DNA of 45,031 nucleotides from Vulcanimicrobiota bacterium (lineage in GTDB: Bacteria > Vulcanimicrobiota > Vulcanimicrobiia > Vulcanimicrobiales > Vulcanimicrobiaceae), in the NCBI GenBank assembly GCA_003140855.1, contig PLLF01000112.1, positions 1-45,031 on the forward strand. Direction: 5' to 3'. Below, piece by piece: positions 30,713-40,264 of this stretch (position 1 is its first letter; the number at the start of each line of letters is the position of its first letter). Under the pieces are notes generated by a model. That model searched no databases. It was given only the letters and a program-made list of their open reading frames with translations, and was not told the origin of the DNA. A program made the translations under genes and the position numbers.

Positions 30713-32385
30713 CGTTTGAATAGCCGGGCGATGGCGCTCGGTTCCAGGCGCACGATGGTCGGGCGCCCGTGTGGGCAATGCATCGGGTTTTCACAGATTT
30801 GCAGACGATCGACGAGCGTACTCATCTCCGGCATATCGAGGCGTTCGCCGGCGCGCGTCACTGAGTGACAAGCTAGCGAAGCCCACACGCGTTCTCGAAC
30901 ATCGCGCTCCTTCGGCTGCTCGGTCAGATCGTCCAAAAAACCGGCGATGTCGAACGCGCGCGCGCCGTAGCCGGCGGGCGTCGCGACGATCCGGTAACTG
31001 CGGTCGCCAAAAGGTTCGATTTCGAGCCCGCTCTCACGCAAGGGTTCGAGCACGCGTTCGAGCGCTGCGACCCGCTCGGCGGTCAGCTCGAAAGTAAACG
31101 GCACCAGCAGCGGCTCCGCCGGCGGCGTTGCCGCGGTTGCAGCCGCGACAATGCGCTCGTACGCAATTCGCTCGTGCGCGGCATGCTGGTCGACGAGCAC
31201 GAGCGCGCTGCCGTCGCTCGCAAGAATGTATGTTCGATCGATCTGCGCAAGCACGCGCAGCCCGCTTTGCGCGCCGGTTTCAGCCGGATCGTCGGCGGGC
31301 ACGCGTTCGAACAGGGTTTGCAAGTGCGCGAGGCTCGCGTCGATGCTTTCCGGAGCCGCCGAAACCGTGACCGCATCGCCAAAACGGCGCGCCGCATGGT
31401 TACGCAGCGTTACGGCGATCGCGCGCTTGACCGTGTCGGCGACTTGATGCCCGTACCGGAGCCTCACGTCGCTCTTCGTCGGATGGATATTGGGGTCGAC
31501 CTGATCGGGCGGCAACTGCAGAAACAGCACGCCGTACGGCTGCCGCCCGGTCATCGCAAACGTTGCATACCCCGCACTCCACGCCCCGGCCAGCAGCGTA
31601 CTTCGCAACAACCGCCCGTTGACGAACAACAACTGCATGCGCCGGTCGGAACGATCGTTTCCGGGCGAACTGATGAAACCGGAAAGCGTGCCGTGCATGC
31701 TGCGTGCCGGTTCGCCGTCGATCGGAATCAGTGTTTCGGCTACCGACTTGCCGAAGACCATCGCCAAACGCGCTTGCTCGTCGCGGACGGCGGGCATAAC
31801 GAATAATTCTTTTCCGTCATGCCGTAGCGAAAAGGTTACATTCGGATAGGCCAGCGCGAACGTCGAGAGCCAGCCGGAGATACGGGTGAGTTCAGCCGTA
31901 GGCGATTTCAGGTACTCCCGCCGGACCGGCACGTTGCCAAAAAGATCGCGCGCCCGCACGATCGTTCCGACCGGCGCGGCCGCTTTTTCAACCGCACTCA
32001 CATCTTCGGCATGTGCGGTCACGCGCGTGCCGACGTCGCTCTCGGGTATGCGTGAAACGATTTCGAGCTGCGCGACGGCCGCGATGCTCGCGAGACCTTC
32101 GCCGCGAAATCCGAGCGTCGAAATCGATTCGAGATCGACGGCCTGCGACAGTTTGCTCGTGGCATGTCGGCGCGCTGCCAAGGCGAGATATTCAGGCTCG
32201 ATGCCGCCGCCGTCGTCGGCAACCTCGATCAGCGATGTGCCGCCTTCTTCTAATGAAACGGCGACGCGCGTGGCGCCGGCGTCGACGGAGTTCTCAACCA
32301 GTTCTTTGACGACCGAGAGCGGCCGTTCAATCACTTCCCCGGCGGCGATCTGTCCGACGGTTTGCGGGTCGAGAACGTGGATCAT
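30709..32385 (-). CDS. mutL: DNA mismatch repair protein MutL
   Basis: 558 aa. GHKL ATPase motifs: ELVENSVDAGA, DDGGGIEPEYL, FRGEGLASI and KSPTAELTRI. The C-terminal dimerisation domain contains DQHAAHERIAYE and ends with ACHSVTRAGERL and CPHGRPT, the latter two being endonuclease-site-like motifs of nicking MutL. The start abuts the mutS stop without a gap. It overlaps miaA by four bases. Confidence 0.97.
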   Translation of the reverse strand: MIHVLDPQTVGQIAAGEVIERPLSVVKELVENSVDAGATRVAVSLEEGGTSLIEVADDGGGIEPEYLALAARRHATSKLSQAVDLESISTLGFRGEGLASIAAVAQLEIVSRIPESDVGTRVTAHAEDVSAVEKAAAPVGTIVRARDLFGNVPVRREYLKSPTAELTRISGWLSTFALAYPNVTFSLRHDGKELFVMPAVRDEQARLAMVFGKSVAETLIPIDGEPARSMHGTLSGFISSPGNDRSDRRMQLLFVNGRLLRSTLLAGAWSAGYATFAMTGRQPYGVLFLQLPPDQVDPNIHPTKSDVRLRYGHQVADTVKRAIAVTLRNHAARRFGDAVTVSAAPESIDASLAHLQTLFERVPADDPAETGAQSGLRVLAQIDRTYILASDGSALVLVDQHAAHERIAYERIVAAATAATPPAEPLLVPFTFELTAERVAALERVLEPLRESGLEIEPFGDRSYRIVATPAGYGARAFDIAGFLDDLTEQPKERDVRERVWASLACHSVTRAGERLDMPEMSTLVDRLQICENPMHCPHGRPTIVRLEPSAIARLFKR

Positions 32386-34866
32386 CTACTTGTCGAGAAA
32401 AGTCAGTTGCCGCTCGGCGGGGACGACCTTCGGCAGCCGGCGGCGCAGCGGCACTTGCTCTTCCACGTCGGCTTTTCCGGAAAGTGCGTCGGCGATCTCT
32501 TGCGCGCGCTCGACGACGGCGTCGGGCAAACCCGCCATGCGTCCGACTTCGATGCCGAACGAGCGCGAAGTGCTGCCCGTCAGTACGCGATGTGAAAAGA
32601 CCGGGCCGCCATCCGCGCCGGTTTTTTCGACCGCCGTAATGTGGTAGTTGGCGACGAGCTTCCAGTGTTCGGCCAGCGCCACCAGTTCGTGAAAATGCGT
32701 GGCGAACAGCACCATCGGCGCTTGATCTTCCAGACCGAGCAAGAACTCGCTGATTGCCTGCGCGATTGACAAGCCGTCGATCGTCCCGGTTCCGCGGCCG
32801 ACTTCGTCGATGAGCAATAAACTGTGCCGCGTGCAGCACCGCAGGATGTTGGCAGCTTCGGCCATCTCGAGATAGAATGTCGATTGTCCCGACGCGAGAT
32901 CGTCGCCCGCTCCGATCCGCGTAAAAATTCGATCGACGATGCCGAGGCGCGCCGATTTTGCCGGCACGAACGATCCGATCTGCGCCAAGATCGTCAGCAG
33001 CGCCGCCTGCCGCAGATAGGTCGATTTGCCGCCCATGTTCGGGCCGGTGAGCAGCACGAAGCGATGATCGTTTTCGCGCAAATGCAGATCGTTGGGAACA
33101 AAATTCGTGCGCAGGATAGCTTCCATGACGGGATGGCGGCCATCCTCGATATCCATGATGCTCGGCTCGACGAATTCCGGGCGGACGTATCCACGCTCGG
33201 CCGCACACTGCGCGAGTGAAGCCAGTGCGTCCACTTCGGCCAGCGCCTCGCCGGCGGAGAGCAGATCGTCGATGCGTGCGGCGATGCGATCCACGAGGGC
33301 GCCGAAAAGTTGCTCTTCGAGACGCAGTTGGCGCGATTGCGCGGTGGAGATAGCGATCTCGAGCTCCTTGAGCTCCGGGGTGGTGTATCGCTCGCCCGTC
33401 GTTAGCGTTTGCTTTCTCACGTAATCCGCCGGCACGCTCGACACATGGCTTTTGCCGACTTCGATCGCATAACCGAATGTGCTGACGTACTTTATCTTCA
33501 GCGTCTTGATGCCGGTGCGCTCGCGCTCGCGTTCTTCGAGTTCGGAGAGCTTCGCGCGCGCGTCGGTGCGCAAGCTCACGCATTCGGTCAGCTCGGCGTT
33601 GGCGCCCGGCCGGATGATGCCGCCGTCGTTCAACTGAGCGGGCGGATCCTCAGCGAGGGTCGCTTGGAGATCTGCCAGCATCTCTGCGAAGTCGCCCATC
33701 CGCTCGGCATACGCGCGCAACGCGGGCGGCGTTACTTGGCGCAGCGGCCGCAGGTTTTCGAGCGTCCGGCGAAGCGATGCGAGGTCGCGCGGCAGCGCAC
33801 GTTTGAAGCGTACCTTCTGTGATATGCGCTCCAGATCGAAACAGCCGCGCAAGAGCTCTTGCATCGACTCGCGCCGGACGTGCTCGGCGATAAGCGCCGC
33901 CACCGCATCCTGCCGCGCAGCGATTGCCTCCTTGTCGACCAGCGGCGCGAGAATCCAGCGCGCCAGCAGCCGCGAGCCCATCGACGTGGCGCATTTGTCC
34001 AGCGTCGCCAGCAGCGTCGCTTTGGGATTCGCGCCTTGCGCCTTCACGAGTTCCAAGTTCTTGCGCGTATTGGGATCGAGCGACAGGAACGTGCGGTTCC
34101 GGTAAAATTGCGGCGCTCTTAGCGTGCTCTCGTCCTGGTTTGCAACGCCCGAACGCCGGACGAAGCCGACCAGCGCGTCGAGCGCGCGATGCATCGCCAA
34201 AGCTTCGTCGAGCGAAAATCCTTCGACCGATCGCCGGTCGCGGCTCTCGACCGAGCAGAGCGCCGGCGCGGCCACGCGCACGTCCGAGCTTTCGAGCGCC
34301 ATGGAAAATGAGGCGCGTAATCCCGGCGGAACGTCGGCTACGATCTCCGCAGGGCCGATGCGGCCAATCTCCGCTAAAAGTTCTTCGTGCGCCGATTCCC
34401 CTGAAAGCGCCGTCGCGGCGCACAGGCCCGTCGAAACATCTGCGTAGGCCAGTCCAAACGTTTCCTCGACTGCGGTGATCGCGGCCAAGTAATTGTTTTG
34501 CTTTCCGTCGAGCAGCTGGTCTTCGATGAGCGTGCCCGGCGTCACGATGCGCACGACGTCGCGGCGCACGAGCTTGTTCGGCTGCGGCAACTCGAGCTGC
34601 TCGGCGAGCGCCACGATGTAGCGTTGCTGCACCAAGCGCGCCAAGTATTGTGAAAGCGCGTGATGCGGCACGCCGGCCATCGCGATGCGCTGACCGCTGC
34701 CGGCTTCCTTCGACGTCAAGGCAATCGAAAGCGCGGGTGCGATTCTTTCCGCATCCTCTCCGTATGCTTCGTAAAAATCACCGACGCGGGAAAGCAAAAT
34801 CGCCTCGGGATGTCGAGCCTTCATCCCAAAGTACTGCTCGAGCATCGGTGAATACCGCTCGCTCAC
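32386..34866 (-). CDS. mutS: DNA mismatch repair protein MutS
   Basis: 826 aa, normal for MutS1. Mismatch-binding domain I opens with SPMLEQYFGMKARHPEAIL and FYEAYGEDA (the Phe-x-Glu element). Walker A GPNMGGKST is at 608-616, followed by LLIDEVGRGTGTIDG (Walker B) and FATHFHEL. The annotated start is GTG; an ATG at codon 8 is a reasonable alternative, and neither has a strong Shine-Dalgarno. It lies 42 bp after miaB and directly before mutL. Confidence 0.97.
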   Translation of the reverse strand: MSERYSPMLEQYFGMKARHPEAILLSRVGDFYEAYGEDAERIAPALSIALTSKEAGSGQRIAMAGVPHHALSQYLARLVQQRYIVALAEQLELPQPNKLVRRDVVRIVTPGTLIEDQLLDGKQNNYLAAITAVEETFGLAYADVSTGLCAATALSGESAHEELLAEIGRIGPAEIVADVPPGLRASFSMALESSDVRVAAPALCSVESRDRRSVEGFSLDEALAMHRALDALVGFVRRSGVANQDESTLRAPQFYRNRTFLSLDPNTRKNLELVKAQGANPKATLLATLDKCATSMGSRLLARWILAPLVDKEAIAARQDAVAALIAEHVRRESMQELLRGCFDLERISQKVRFKRALPRDLASLRRTLENLRPLRQVTPPALRAYAERMGDFAEMLADLQATLAEDPPAQLNDGGIIRPGANAELTECVSLRTDARAKLSELEERERERTGIKTLKIKYVSTFGYAIEVGKSHVSSVPADYVRKQTLTTGERYTTPELKELEIAISTAQSRQLRLEEQLFGALVDRIAARIDDLLSAGEALAEVDALASLAQCAAERGYVRPEFVEPSIMDIEDGRHPVMEAILRTNFVPNDLHLRENDHRFVLLTGPNMGGKSTYLRQAALLTILAQIGSFVPAKSARLGIVDRIFTRIGAGDDLASGQSTFYLEMAEAANILRCCTRHSLLLIDEVGRGTGTIDGLSIAQAISEFLLGLEDQAPMVLFATHFHELVALAEHWKLVANYHITAVEKTGADGGPVFSHRVLTGSTSRSFGIEVGRMAGLPDAVVERAQEIADALSGKADVEEQVPLRRRLPKVVPAERQLTFLDK

Positions 34867-34908
34867 GCTTCGCAGCGTTTCGGGAGGCGGGCTGTGGATA
34901 ACTTGCGA

Positions 34909-36312
34909 CTACGCTGTGAGCAAGTTTATTAATGGCTGCTCGAGCGTCACGCCGCCATTCGCAAAGCGTTCCGCCCGGCGCACGATCGAACCGCTGCATC
35001 CCCACACGCGGGCGCCATCGACGCGGATATCGAGCCACGGTTCGCGCGCGTAGAGCCGCTCGTCGAAGTCCGGCGGGAGCGGCGCGATCACGGTGACGTT
35101 GTCCAGCGTCTTGGCGGCCAGCTTCGATCGATCTTTCTTCGATATTCCCTGGATGAGTGCACGAACTTCCGTCCCGATCTTCCGATCGTGGTACGATCGC
35201 GTGACGGTGTTCTGCGCATCTGCGAGCCTTGAAAAGCGCTCGCTCGCGACCGCCGGGTCGACTTGCTCCCAATGCGCAGCCGGCGTGCCCCGCCGCTTGG
35301 AATAGATGAACATGTACGCATTCGCAAAAACGCCCGTTGCGATGTAATCGAGCGTTGCGCGAAAATCTTGCTCTGTCTCGCCGGGAAATCCGACGATGAC
35401 GTCCGTCGTGATCGCCGCCTGCGGAAAGTATTCGCGGATCCACTCCACTCGTTCCATGAACTGAGCGCGCGTATACTTACGGTTCATGCGGCGCAAGATC
35501 GGATCGCTGGCAGATTGCATCGGCAAGTGCAGCCGCGGATTGAGTTGCGGAATCTCGCTCAACTCGCGCAGCATCTCTTTCGTGAAGTCTTTAGGGTGCG
35601 GCGAAATGAATGCCAGCCGCTCCAAGCCGGGAATGCGCGCGGCCTGCTTGCAGAGTTCGCCGAAGTCACCCTCACCGGCCGGATCGCGATAGGCGTTCAC
35701 CGTTTGTCCGACGAGCATAATTTCGCGCGCACCTTGGGCGACGCGCGCGCGCGTTTCGTTCAGGACCTCGACCATCGGGCGGTGATCGAAACGGCCGCGC
35801 ACGTGGGGTACGATGCAAAACGTGCAATAATACGAGCACCCGCGCTGCACCGTGACGTACCCGCGCACCGAAGAGAACGCATCCGTCACACAATCGGCCG
35901 CGCCGCCCAGTGGCACGATCAGCGCGCGCTCTTCGCTGAACGCGCTCTCTGCGAATTCTTCGCGCCACCGGAGTATCGCATCGCCGAGCTGCGCCAGCTC
36001 TGCTGTGCCGAATACGGCATCCACGTGCGGCGCCAAGCGCTGCATACGATCGCGATCCTGTTCGGCAAGGCAGCCGGTGACGACAAGTTTGAGCGCCGGA
36101 TCGGCGTGCTTGAGCGGCTTGAAGGAACCGATGCGTCCATACGCGCGGCGCTCCGCATTGTCGCGCACGGTGCACGTGTTGAGGACAACTACGTTGGCAT
36201 CTTCCGCCCGCTCGACCACAACGTAACCGGCGGCGGCGGCGCGATCGGCTATGTATTGCGAATCCGCTTCGTTCATTTGGCAGCCGAACGTTTCGATGTA
36301 GATGCTCGCCAT
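34909..36312 (-). CDS. miaB: tRNA methylthiotransferase MiaB
   Basis: 467 aa from ATG 36312 (MASIYIETFGCQMNEAD), the family start. UPF0004 cluster cysteines are Cys11, Cys47 and Cys81. The radical SAM motif CSYYCTFC has Cys159, Cys163 and Cys166, and a TRAM domain lies at the C-terminus. It converts i6A37 to ms2i6A37 in tRNA, the step after MiaA. GGAGG lies only three bases from the ATG. First gene of the long minus-strand run; divergent from der. Confidence 0.97.
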   Translation of the reverse strand: MASIYIETFGCQMNEADSQYIADRAAAAGYVVVERAEDANVVVLNTCTVRDNAERRAYGRIGSFKPLKHADPALKLVVTGCLAEQDRDRMQRLAPHVDAVFGTAELAQLGDAILRWREEFAESAFSEERALIVPLGGAADCVTDAFSSVRGYVTVQRGCSYYCTFCIVPHVRGRFDHRPMVEVLNETRARVAQGAREIMLVGQTVNAYRDPAGEGDFGELCKQAARIPGLERLAFISPHPKDFTKEMLRELSEIPQLNPRLHLPMQSASDPILRRMNRKYTRAQFMERVEWIREYFPQAAITTDVIVGFPGETEQDFRATLDYIATGVFANAYMFIYSKRRGTPAAHWEQVDPAVASERFSRLADAQNTVTRSYHDRKIGTEVRALIQGISKKDRSKLAAKTLDNVTVIAPLPPDFDERLYAREPWLDIRVDGARVWGCSGSIVRRAERFANGGVTLEQPLINLLTA

Positions 36313-36321
36313 GGGCCTCCG

Positions 36322-36394
36322 GCTGTTCGGCAGTGGCCGCGGGAATACCCCGAGTGCGGCGGAAACCTCCGGACCGTGCAAACTGCCGAACAGC
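36322..36394. promoter_or_regulatory. 13-bp inverted repeat between miaB and der
   Basis: GCTGTTCGGCAGT (36322-36334) and its exact complement ACTGCCGAACAGC (36382-36394), 47 bp apart, fill the 93-bp divergent region. It could be a paired operator controlling both operons, or extruded secondary structure. Confidence 0.5.
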
Positions 36395-36405
36395 GCGACG
36401 GCGCC

Positions 36406-37752
36406 ATGCTTCGTCCCGCGACCGTGGCGATCGTCGGGCGGCCGAACGTGGGCAAGAGCGCACTCTTCAACCGGCTGATCGGTCAGCGTATGGCGATCGT
36501 GGAAGACACGCCGGGCGTCACGCGCGATCGTTTGTACGCTTTATGCGAATGGCGCGGGCGCACGTTCAGTTTGGTCGATACCGCGGGCATCGATCCCGCC
36601 GCGGAAAAAAATCCGGATACCGCGATCGCCGCGACGCAGAAGCAAGCGGAAGCCGCGGCGCAGGAAGCCGACGCCATCCTGTTCGTCGTCGACGCTGCGG
36701 CCGGGCGCAATCCGCTCGACGACGACGTCGCGAAAATCTTGCGCAAGACGCGCCGGCCGGTGATCTTGGCCGCGAACAAAGCCGAGTCGCCGAACGCGCA
36801 ATCGTCAATCTATGGCGAATTCGGGGCGCTCGGTTTTGGCGAACCGCTCGGCGTGTCGGCGATTCACGGTGAGGGCACCGGCGACTTGCTGGATCGCGTG
36901 GTCGAACTTTTGCCGCCCGAACCTTCCCCGCAAGAACAGTCGGACGAGCTCGCGATCGCCATCGTCGGGCGGCCGAATGTCGGCAAGAGTTCGCTGCTCA
37001 ACGCCCTGATCGGATCCGAACGCTCGGTGGTCTCCGATGTTCCAGGTACGACGCGCGACGCCATCGATTCCATTCTCACGTTTCAAGATCGCCGTCTACG
37101 GCTGATCGACACCGCCGGCATTCGCAGCAAGCCCAAGCAGCACGGCGCCATCGAATACTACGCGACGCTGCGTTCGCTGGCCGCGATCGCGCGCTGCGAT
37201 ATCGCTATCTTGCTCTTCGACACGATGCAAGGCATTCTCGCGCAGGAACGCCGCTTGGCCGGATTGATCCTCGAAGAGCGCAAAGGCCTCATTCTGGTTG
37301 GCAACAAGTGGGATCTGGTTCGCGAGCAAGGCGAGTACAGTCAAAACGAACTCACGACCGTGATCCACGAACAGTTGCCGTTCGCGCGGTTTGCGCCTGT
37401 AGCGTTTCTGTCGGCGAAAACGCAGCGCCGCCTTGGAAGCCTGATGCCCGTCGTGACGCACGTGGCCGAGAATTTGGACCGCCGCGTTCCCACGCCCCAG
37501 CTGAACGCGATCGTGCGCGACGCTTCGCTCGCGCATCCGGCGCCGGCGGCCGGCGGCAAGCCCTTGAAAATTCTCTACGCTTCGCAGCCAGGCGTGCACC
37601 CGCCGCTGTTCGTCTTCCACGTCAACGATCCGAAGCTCGTGCAGCCTTCCTACCGGCGCTTTCTTGAAAACACGATCCGGAGAAACTTCGATTTCGAGGG
37701 CGTGCCGCTGGCGCTACAATTTCGCGAACGCACGCGCGAGGCCCGGGAATGA
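36406..37752 (+). CDS. der: Ribosome-assembly GTPase Der (EngA)
   Basis: 448 aa. Two tandem GTPase domains, each with GRPNVGKS (Gly11-Ser18 and from Gly188), then a KH-like domain (KPLKILYASQPGVHPPLFVF). Switch motifs DTPGVTRDR, DTAGI and NKAE/NKWD are intact. It is required for 50S subunit maturation. ATG 36406 gives the family N-terminus; a huge in-frame extension upstream is only an antisense shadow of miaB. Overlaps plsY by four bases. Confidence 0.97.
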   Translation: MLRPATVAIVGRPNVGKSALFNRLIGQRMAIVEDTPGVTRDRLYALCEWRGRTFSLVDTAGIDPAAEKNPDTAIAATQKQAEAAAQEADAILFVVDAAAGRNPLDDDVAKILRKTRRPVILAANKAESPNAQSSIYGEFGALGFGEPLGVSAIHGEGTGDLLDRVVELLPPEPSPQEQSDELAIAIVGRPNVGKSSLLNALIGSERSVVSDVPGTTRDAIDSILTFQDRRLRLIDTAGIRSKPKQHGAIEYYATLRSLAAIARCDIAILLFDTMQGILAQERRLAGLILEERKGLILVGNKWDLVREQGEYSQNELTTVIHEQLPFARFAPVAFLSAKTQRRLGSLMPVVTHVAENLDRRVPTPQLNAIVRDASLAHPAPAAGGKPLKILYASQPGVHPPLFVFHVNDPKLVQPSYRRFLENTIRRNFDFEGVPLALQFRERTREARE

Positions 37753-38351
37753 TCCTCGCACTCTTGGCGATCGGCGCGTTCTTGATCGGCTCCATCCCGT
37801 TCGGTTATCTCATCGGAATCGCGTTTTTCCGGACCGACATCCGGCAAGCGGGCAGCGGAAATACCGGCGCCATGAATGCGCTGCGCACGATCGGCAAAGG
37901 CGGCGCGGCGGCCGTGCTCGTGCTGGACGCGTTCAAAGGGTTCTTTCCTGCGTACTTCCTCTTACATCGCGACATCTTGCCGCCGTACGGTGTTGCACTT
38001 ATCGCCGCTTGCGCGGTGCTCGGTCATTGCTTTTCGCCGTGGCTCGGGTGGAAAGGCGGCAAGGGCGTCGCGACTTCTTTCGGCGCGATCTTCGCGCTAT
38101 CGTGGCCCGCGGGACTCGTCGCCATCGGCGGCTGGGCAATCGGCGCCCTTTCGACGCGTTACTCTTCCGTCGGTTCGATGTTGGGCAGCGTGCTGGCCGC
38201 AGTTGCGCTCGCGTATTTTACGCGCAATCCATGGTTCGCAGCATATGGGATTTTCGCGGCGGCCTTCATTGTATATACGCACCGGGAAAACATCGCCCGG
38301 CTGCGCGCCGGGGAGGAGAAAGCAATCCCGTATGGCAGGGTTCGCCGATGA
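37749..38351 (+). CDS. plsY: Acyl-phosphate glycerol-3-phosphate acyltransferase
   Basis: 200 aa, about six membrane helices. Signature motifs: GSIPFGYLIGI, GSGNTGAMNALRTIGK, GHCFSPWLGWKGGKGVAT and YSSVGSMLGSV. It makes lysophosphatidate from acyl-phosphate, the first membrane-lipid step in most bacteria. ATGA overlaps with der and the TPR gene mark tight coupling. Confidence 0.96.
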   Translation: MILALLAIGAFLIGSIPFGYLIGIAFFRTDIRQAGSGNTGAMNALRTIGKGGAAAVLVLDAFKGFFPAYFLLHRDILPPYGVALIAACAVLGHCFSPWLGWKGGKGVATSFGAIFALSWPAGLVAIGGWAIGALSTRYSSVGSMLGSVLAAVALAYFTRNPWFAAYGIFAAAFIVYTHRENIARLRAGEEKAIPYGRVRR

Positions 38352-39679
38352 AGCGCTTCACCTCCGGAGTTCTGATCCTTGCGCTAGCCGTCATCTCACC
38401 GGCCGCCGCCGGCGCTCAAGCTTCAGGAACTTTAGCCGATCAGGCTTGGGCCGCGATCAACAACAAAAAATGGAAACAAGCGGTTCAACTCATAAGCCAA
38501 CTACTCACCACGGATACTCAAAACGAGAGCGACTACTATCTGCGTGCGTATGCGGAGTATTATCTCAAACGATATGACGACGCTATCAAGGATTTGGATC
38601 GTGCGCAGTCACTAAAAGCCGGAGATCCGGATGTAGTAACCCTCCGCGCTGACACATTCTACGCGCAGGAACATTACGTTGCCGCCATCGCCGCTTACTC
38701 CGCCGCGATACCGCTCAACACCGACACCAAGGCGCTGGCGACGATGTACGGCCGGTGCGCGGATTCCGAAGAGTCGCTCGATCGCCATGCGGCGGCAATC
38801 GCTGATTACAACAAAGTATTGGACCTAAAGCCGAATGACACGGCGACGCTCCACTCTCTCGCGAACGTGTATTACGCTGCCGGAAACGATGCCGCGTGCG
38901 ATCGAACGCTCTATCGCGCCATAGCCGCGGCCCCGGGCGACTCTTGGAGTTACGGGCACCTCGGTGTTTTTCGCTGGACGAAGCGCCGGTACAACGAGTC
39001 GCTGGTTGCCTTCACAAAGGCGATCGCCCTTGCGCCCAAGGATTACTCGCTCTACGACGACCGCGCGGTCGTTCACGCGTCAGCCGGTTCGCTTCCGCGA
39101 GCGCTTGCGGACAACGATAAAGCGATTGGTTTGCAGTCGAACAGCTCCCCGCTGGACACGCGCGCCATTCTCTATTGGATCGCCGGCCAAACCGGAGAGG
39201 CCGTCGCATCGTTCGGTGTTGCGATTGCCAAGGGCTCCGACGACGCGCTGGCAAACCGCGGCGTGCTCTATCTCACTTTGGGACGCAACCAGCTCGCCGC
39301 AAGCGACTTGCAGAGCGCGTTCACGAAATCCCAAAAGAAAGGTTACGACGACGGCGACACTGCAGCGATCCTGGCAATCGTATACAGGCACCTGCACCAA
39401 AATCAGCGCGTATTGGCCATCCTTCGCGCAGCGCGCGTCCCTCCCGATACGTGGTCCAAGACGGCACTGAGCTTTCTGCAGGGCGAGATTCCCGCGCAAG
39501 CGCTATTGGCAGCGACGAACACGCCATCTGAACGGTCCAGCGCCATCACATACATCGCGCCGGACGCCGCGACACGCGGACTCCGGACTGACCGCAGCGG
39601 ACTCGGCTGGGTGGCGAGCCACGCGACCCAGCTTGATTGGAACCTCTACTTGGCGCGTTGGCTGCTGGGCAAATCGTGA
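38348..39679 (+). CDS. Secreted TPR-repeat protein
   Basis: 443 aa. Signal peptide (to about residue 23, AAGA-Q) and roughly nine TPR units, e.g. DYYLRAYAEYYLKRYDDAIK and AATLHSLANVYYAAGNDAACD-like repeats. TPR proteins scaffold protein complexes in the envelope. No further domain is recognised; the last 80 residues (DRSGLGWVASHATQLDWNL) are not TPR. Sits between plsY (ATGA overlap) and efp (GTGA overlap), an unexpected guest in a housekeeping operon. Confidence 0.85.
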   Translation: MKRFTSGVLILALAVISPAAAGAQASGTLADQAWAAINNKKWKQAVQLISQLLTTDTQNESDYYLRAYAEYYLKRYDDAIKDLDRAQSLKAGDPDVVTLRADTFYAQEHYVAAIAAYSAAIPLNTDTKALATMYGRCADSEESLDRHAAAIADYNKVLDLKPNDTATLHSLANVYYAAGNDAACDRTLYRAIAAAPGDSWSYGHLGVFRWTKRRYNESLVAFTKAIALAPKDYSLYDDRAVVHASAGSLPRALADNDKAIGLQSNSSPLDTRAILYWIAGQTGEAVASFGVAIAKGSDDALANRGVLYLTLGRNQLAASDLQSAFTKSQKKGYDDGDTAAILAIVYRHLHQNQRVLAILRAARVPPDTWSKTALSFLQGEIPAQALLAATNTPSERSSAITYIAPDAATRGLRTDRSGLGWVASHATQLDWNLYLARWLLGKS

Positions 39680-40233
39680 TCTCTTCAAACGAGCTTCGCA
39701 ACGGCATCACCATCGTCGTTGAAGGCCAGCTCTGGACCGTGATCGAGTTCCAGCACGTGAAGCCCGGTAAAGGGTCCGCCTTCGTACGCACGCGTATGAA
39801 GAACGTTAAGACCGGATCGACGGTGGAACGCACGTTCCGTGCCGGCGAAAAGCTCGAGCGCGCGATGGTGGACAACCGCGCGATGCAGATGCTTTACAAC
39901 GACGCAGACGGCTATCATTTCATGGATCAGGAAACGTTCGAAAACGTGACGCTGCAGCGCGACCTGATCGGCGGACCGGCCGACTTCCTCAAAGACGGCA
40001 TGGTCGTCGACGTTCAGTTTCATGACGGCGTTCCGATCGGCTGCGATTTGCCCGCGCACGTGGAAATTCGCGTCGAAACGACCGATCCCGGATTCAAAGG
40101 CGATACCGCGCAGGGCACCACGAAACCGGCCACGCTTGAAACCGGCGCCGTGGTAAACGTTCCGCTGTTCGTGAACCCGGGCGACGTCATCCGTATTGAT
40201 ACAAGAGACCGTCGCTATATAGGAAGAGTCTAG
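39676..40233 (+). CDS. efp: Elongation factor P
   Basis: 185 aa, the standard length: KOW-like domain I (ELRNGITIVVEGQLWTVIEF), OB domains II and III ending RIDTRDRRYIGRV. The loop HVKPGKGSAF holds the conserved Lys32, the usual site of modification. It relieves ribosome stalling at polyproline. GTG 39676 overlaps the TPR stop (GTGA); the longer ATG frame lies in the TPR gene. No EpmA, EarP or YmfI-type modification gene is visible nearby. Confidence 0.97.
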   Translation: MISSNELRNGITIVVEGQLWTVIEFQHVKPGKGSAFVRTRMKNVKTGSTVERTFRAGEKLERAMVDNRAMQMLYNDADGYHFMDQETFENVTLQRDLIGGPADFLKDGMVVDVQFHDGVPIGCDLPAHVEIRVETTDPGFKGDTAQGTTKPATLETGAVVNVPLFVNPGDVIRIDTRDRRYIGRV

Positions 40234-40264
40234 ACGAGCCGCGAGGGCGGCATGAGCCAAGTGC

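Noticed and set aside
32327-33583. 418-codon minus-strand frame inside mutS
   Set aside because: Out-of-frame shadow with low-complexity Arg/Ala content; mutS motifs lie in the other frame.
35263-36405. 380-codon in-frame N-terminal extension of der
   Set aside because: It is antisense to miaB, whose motifs are intact; the Der family begins at codon 36406.
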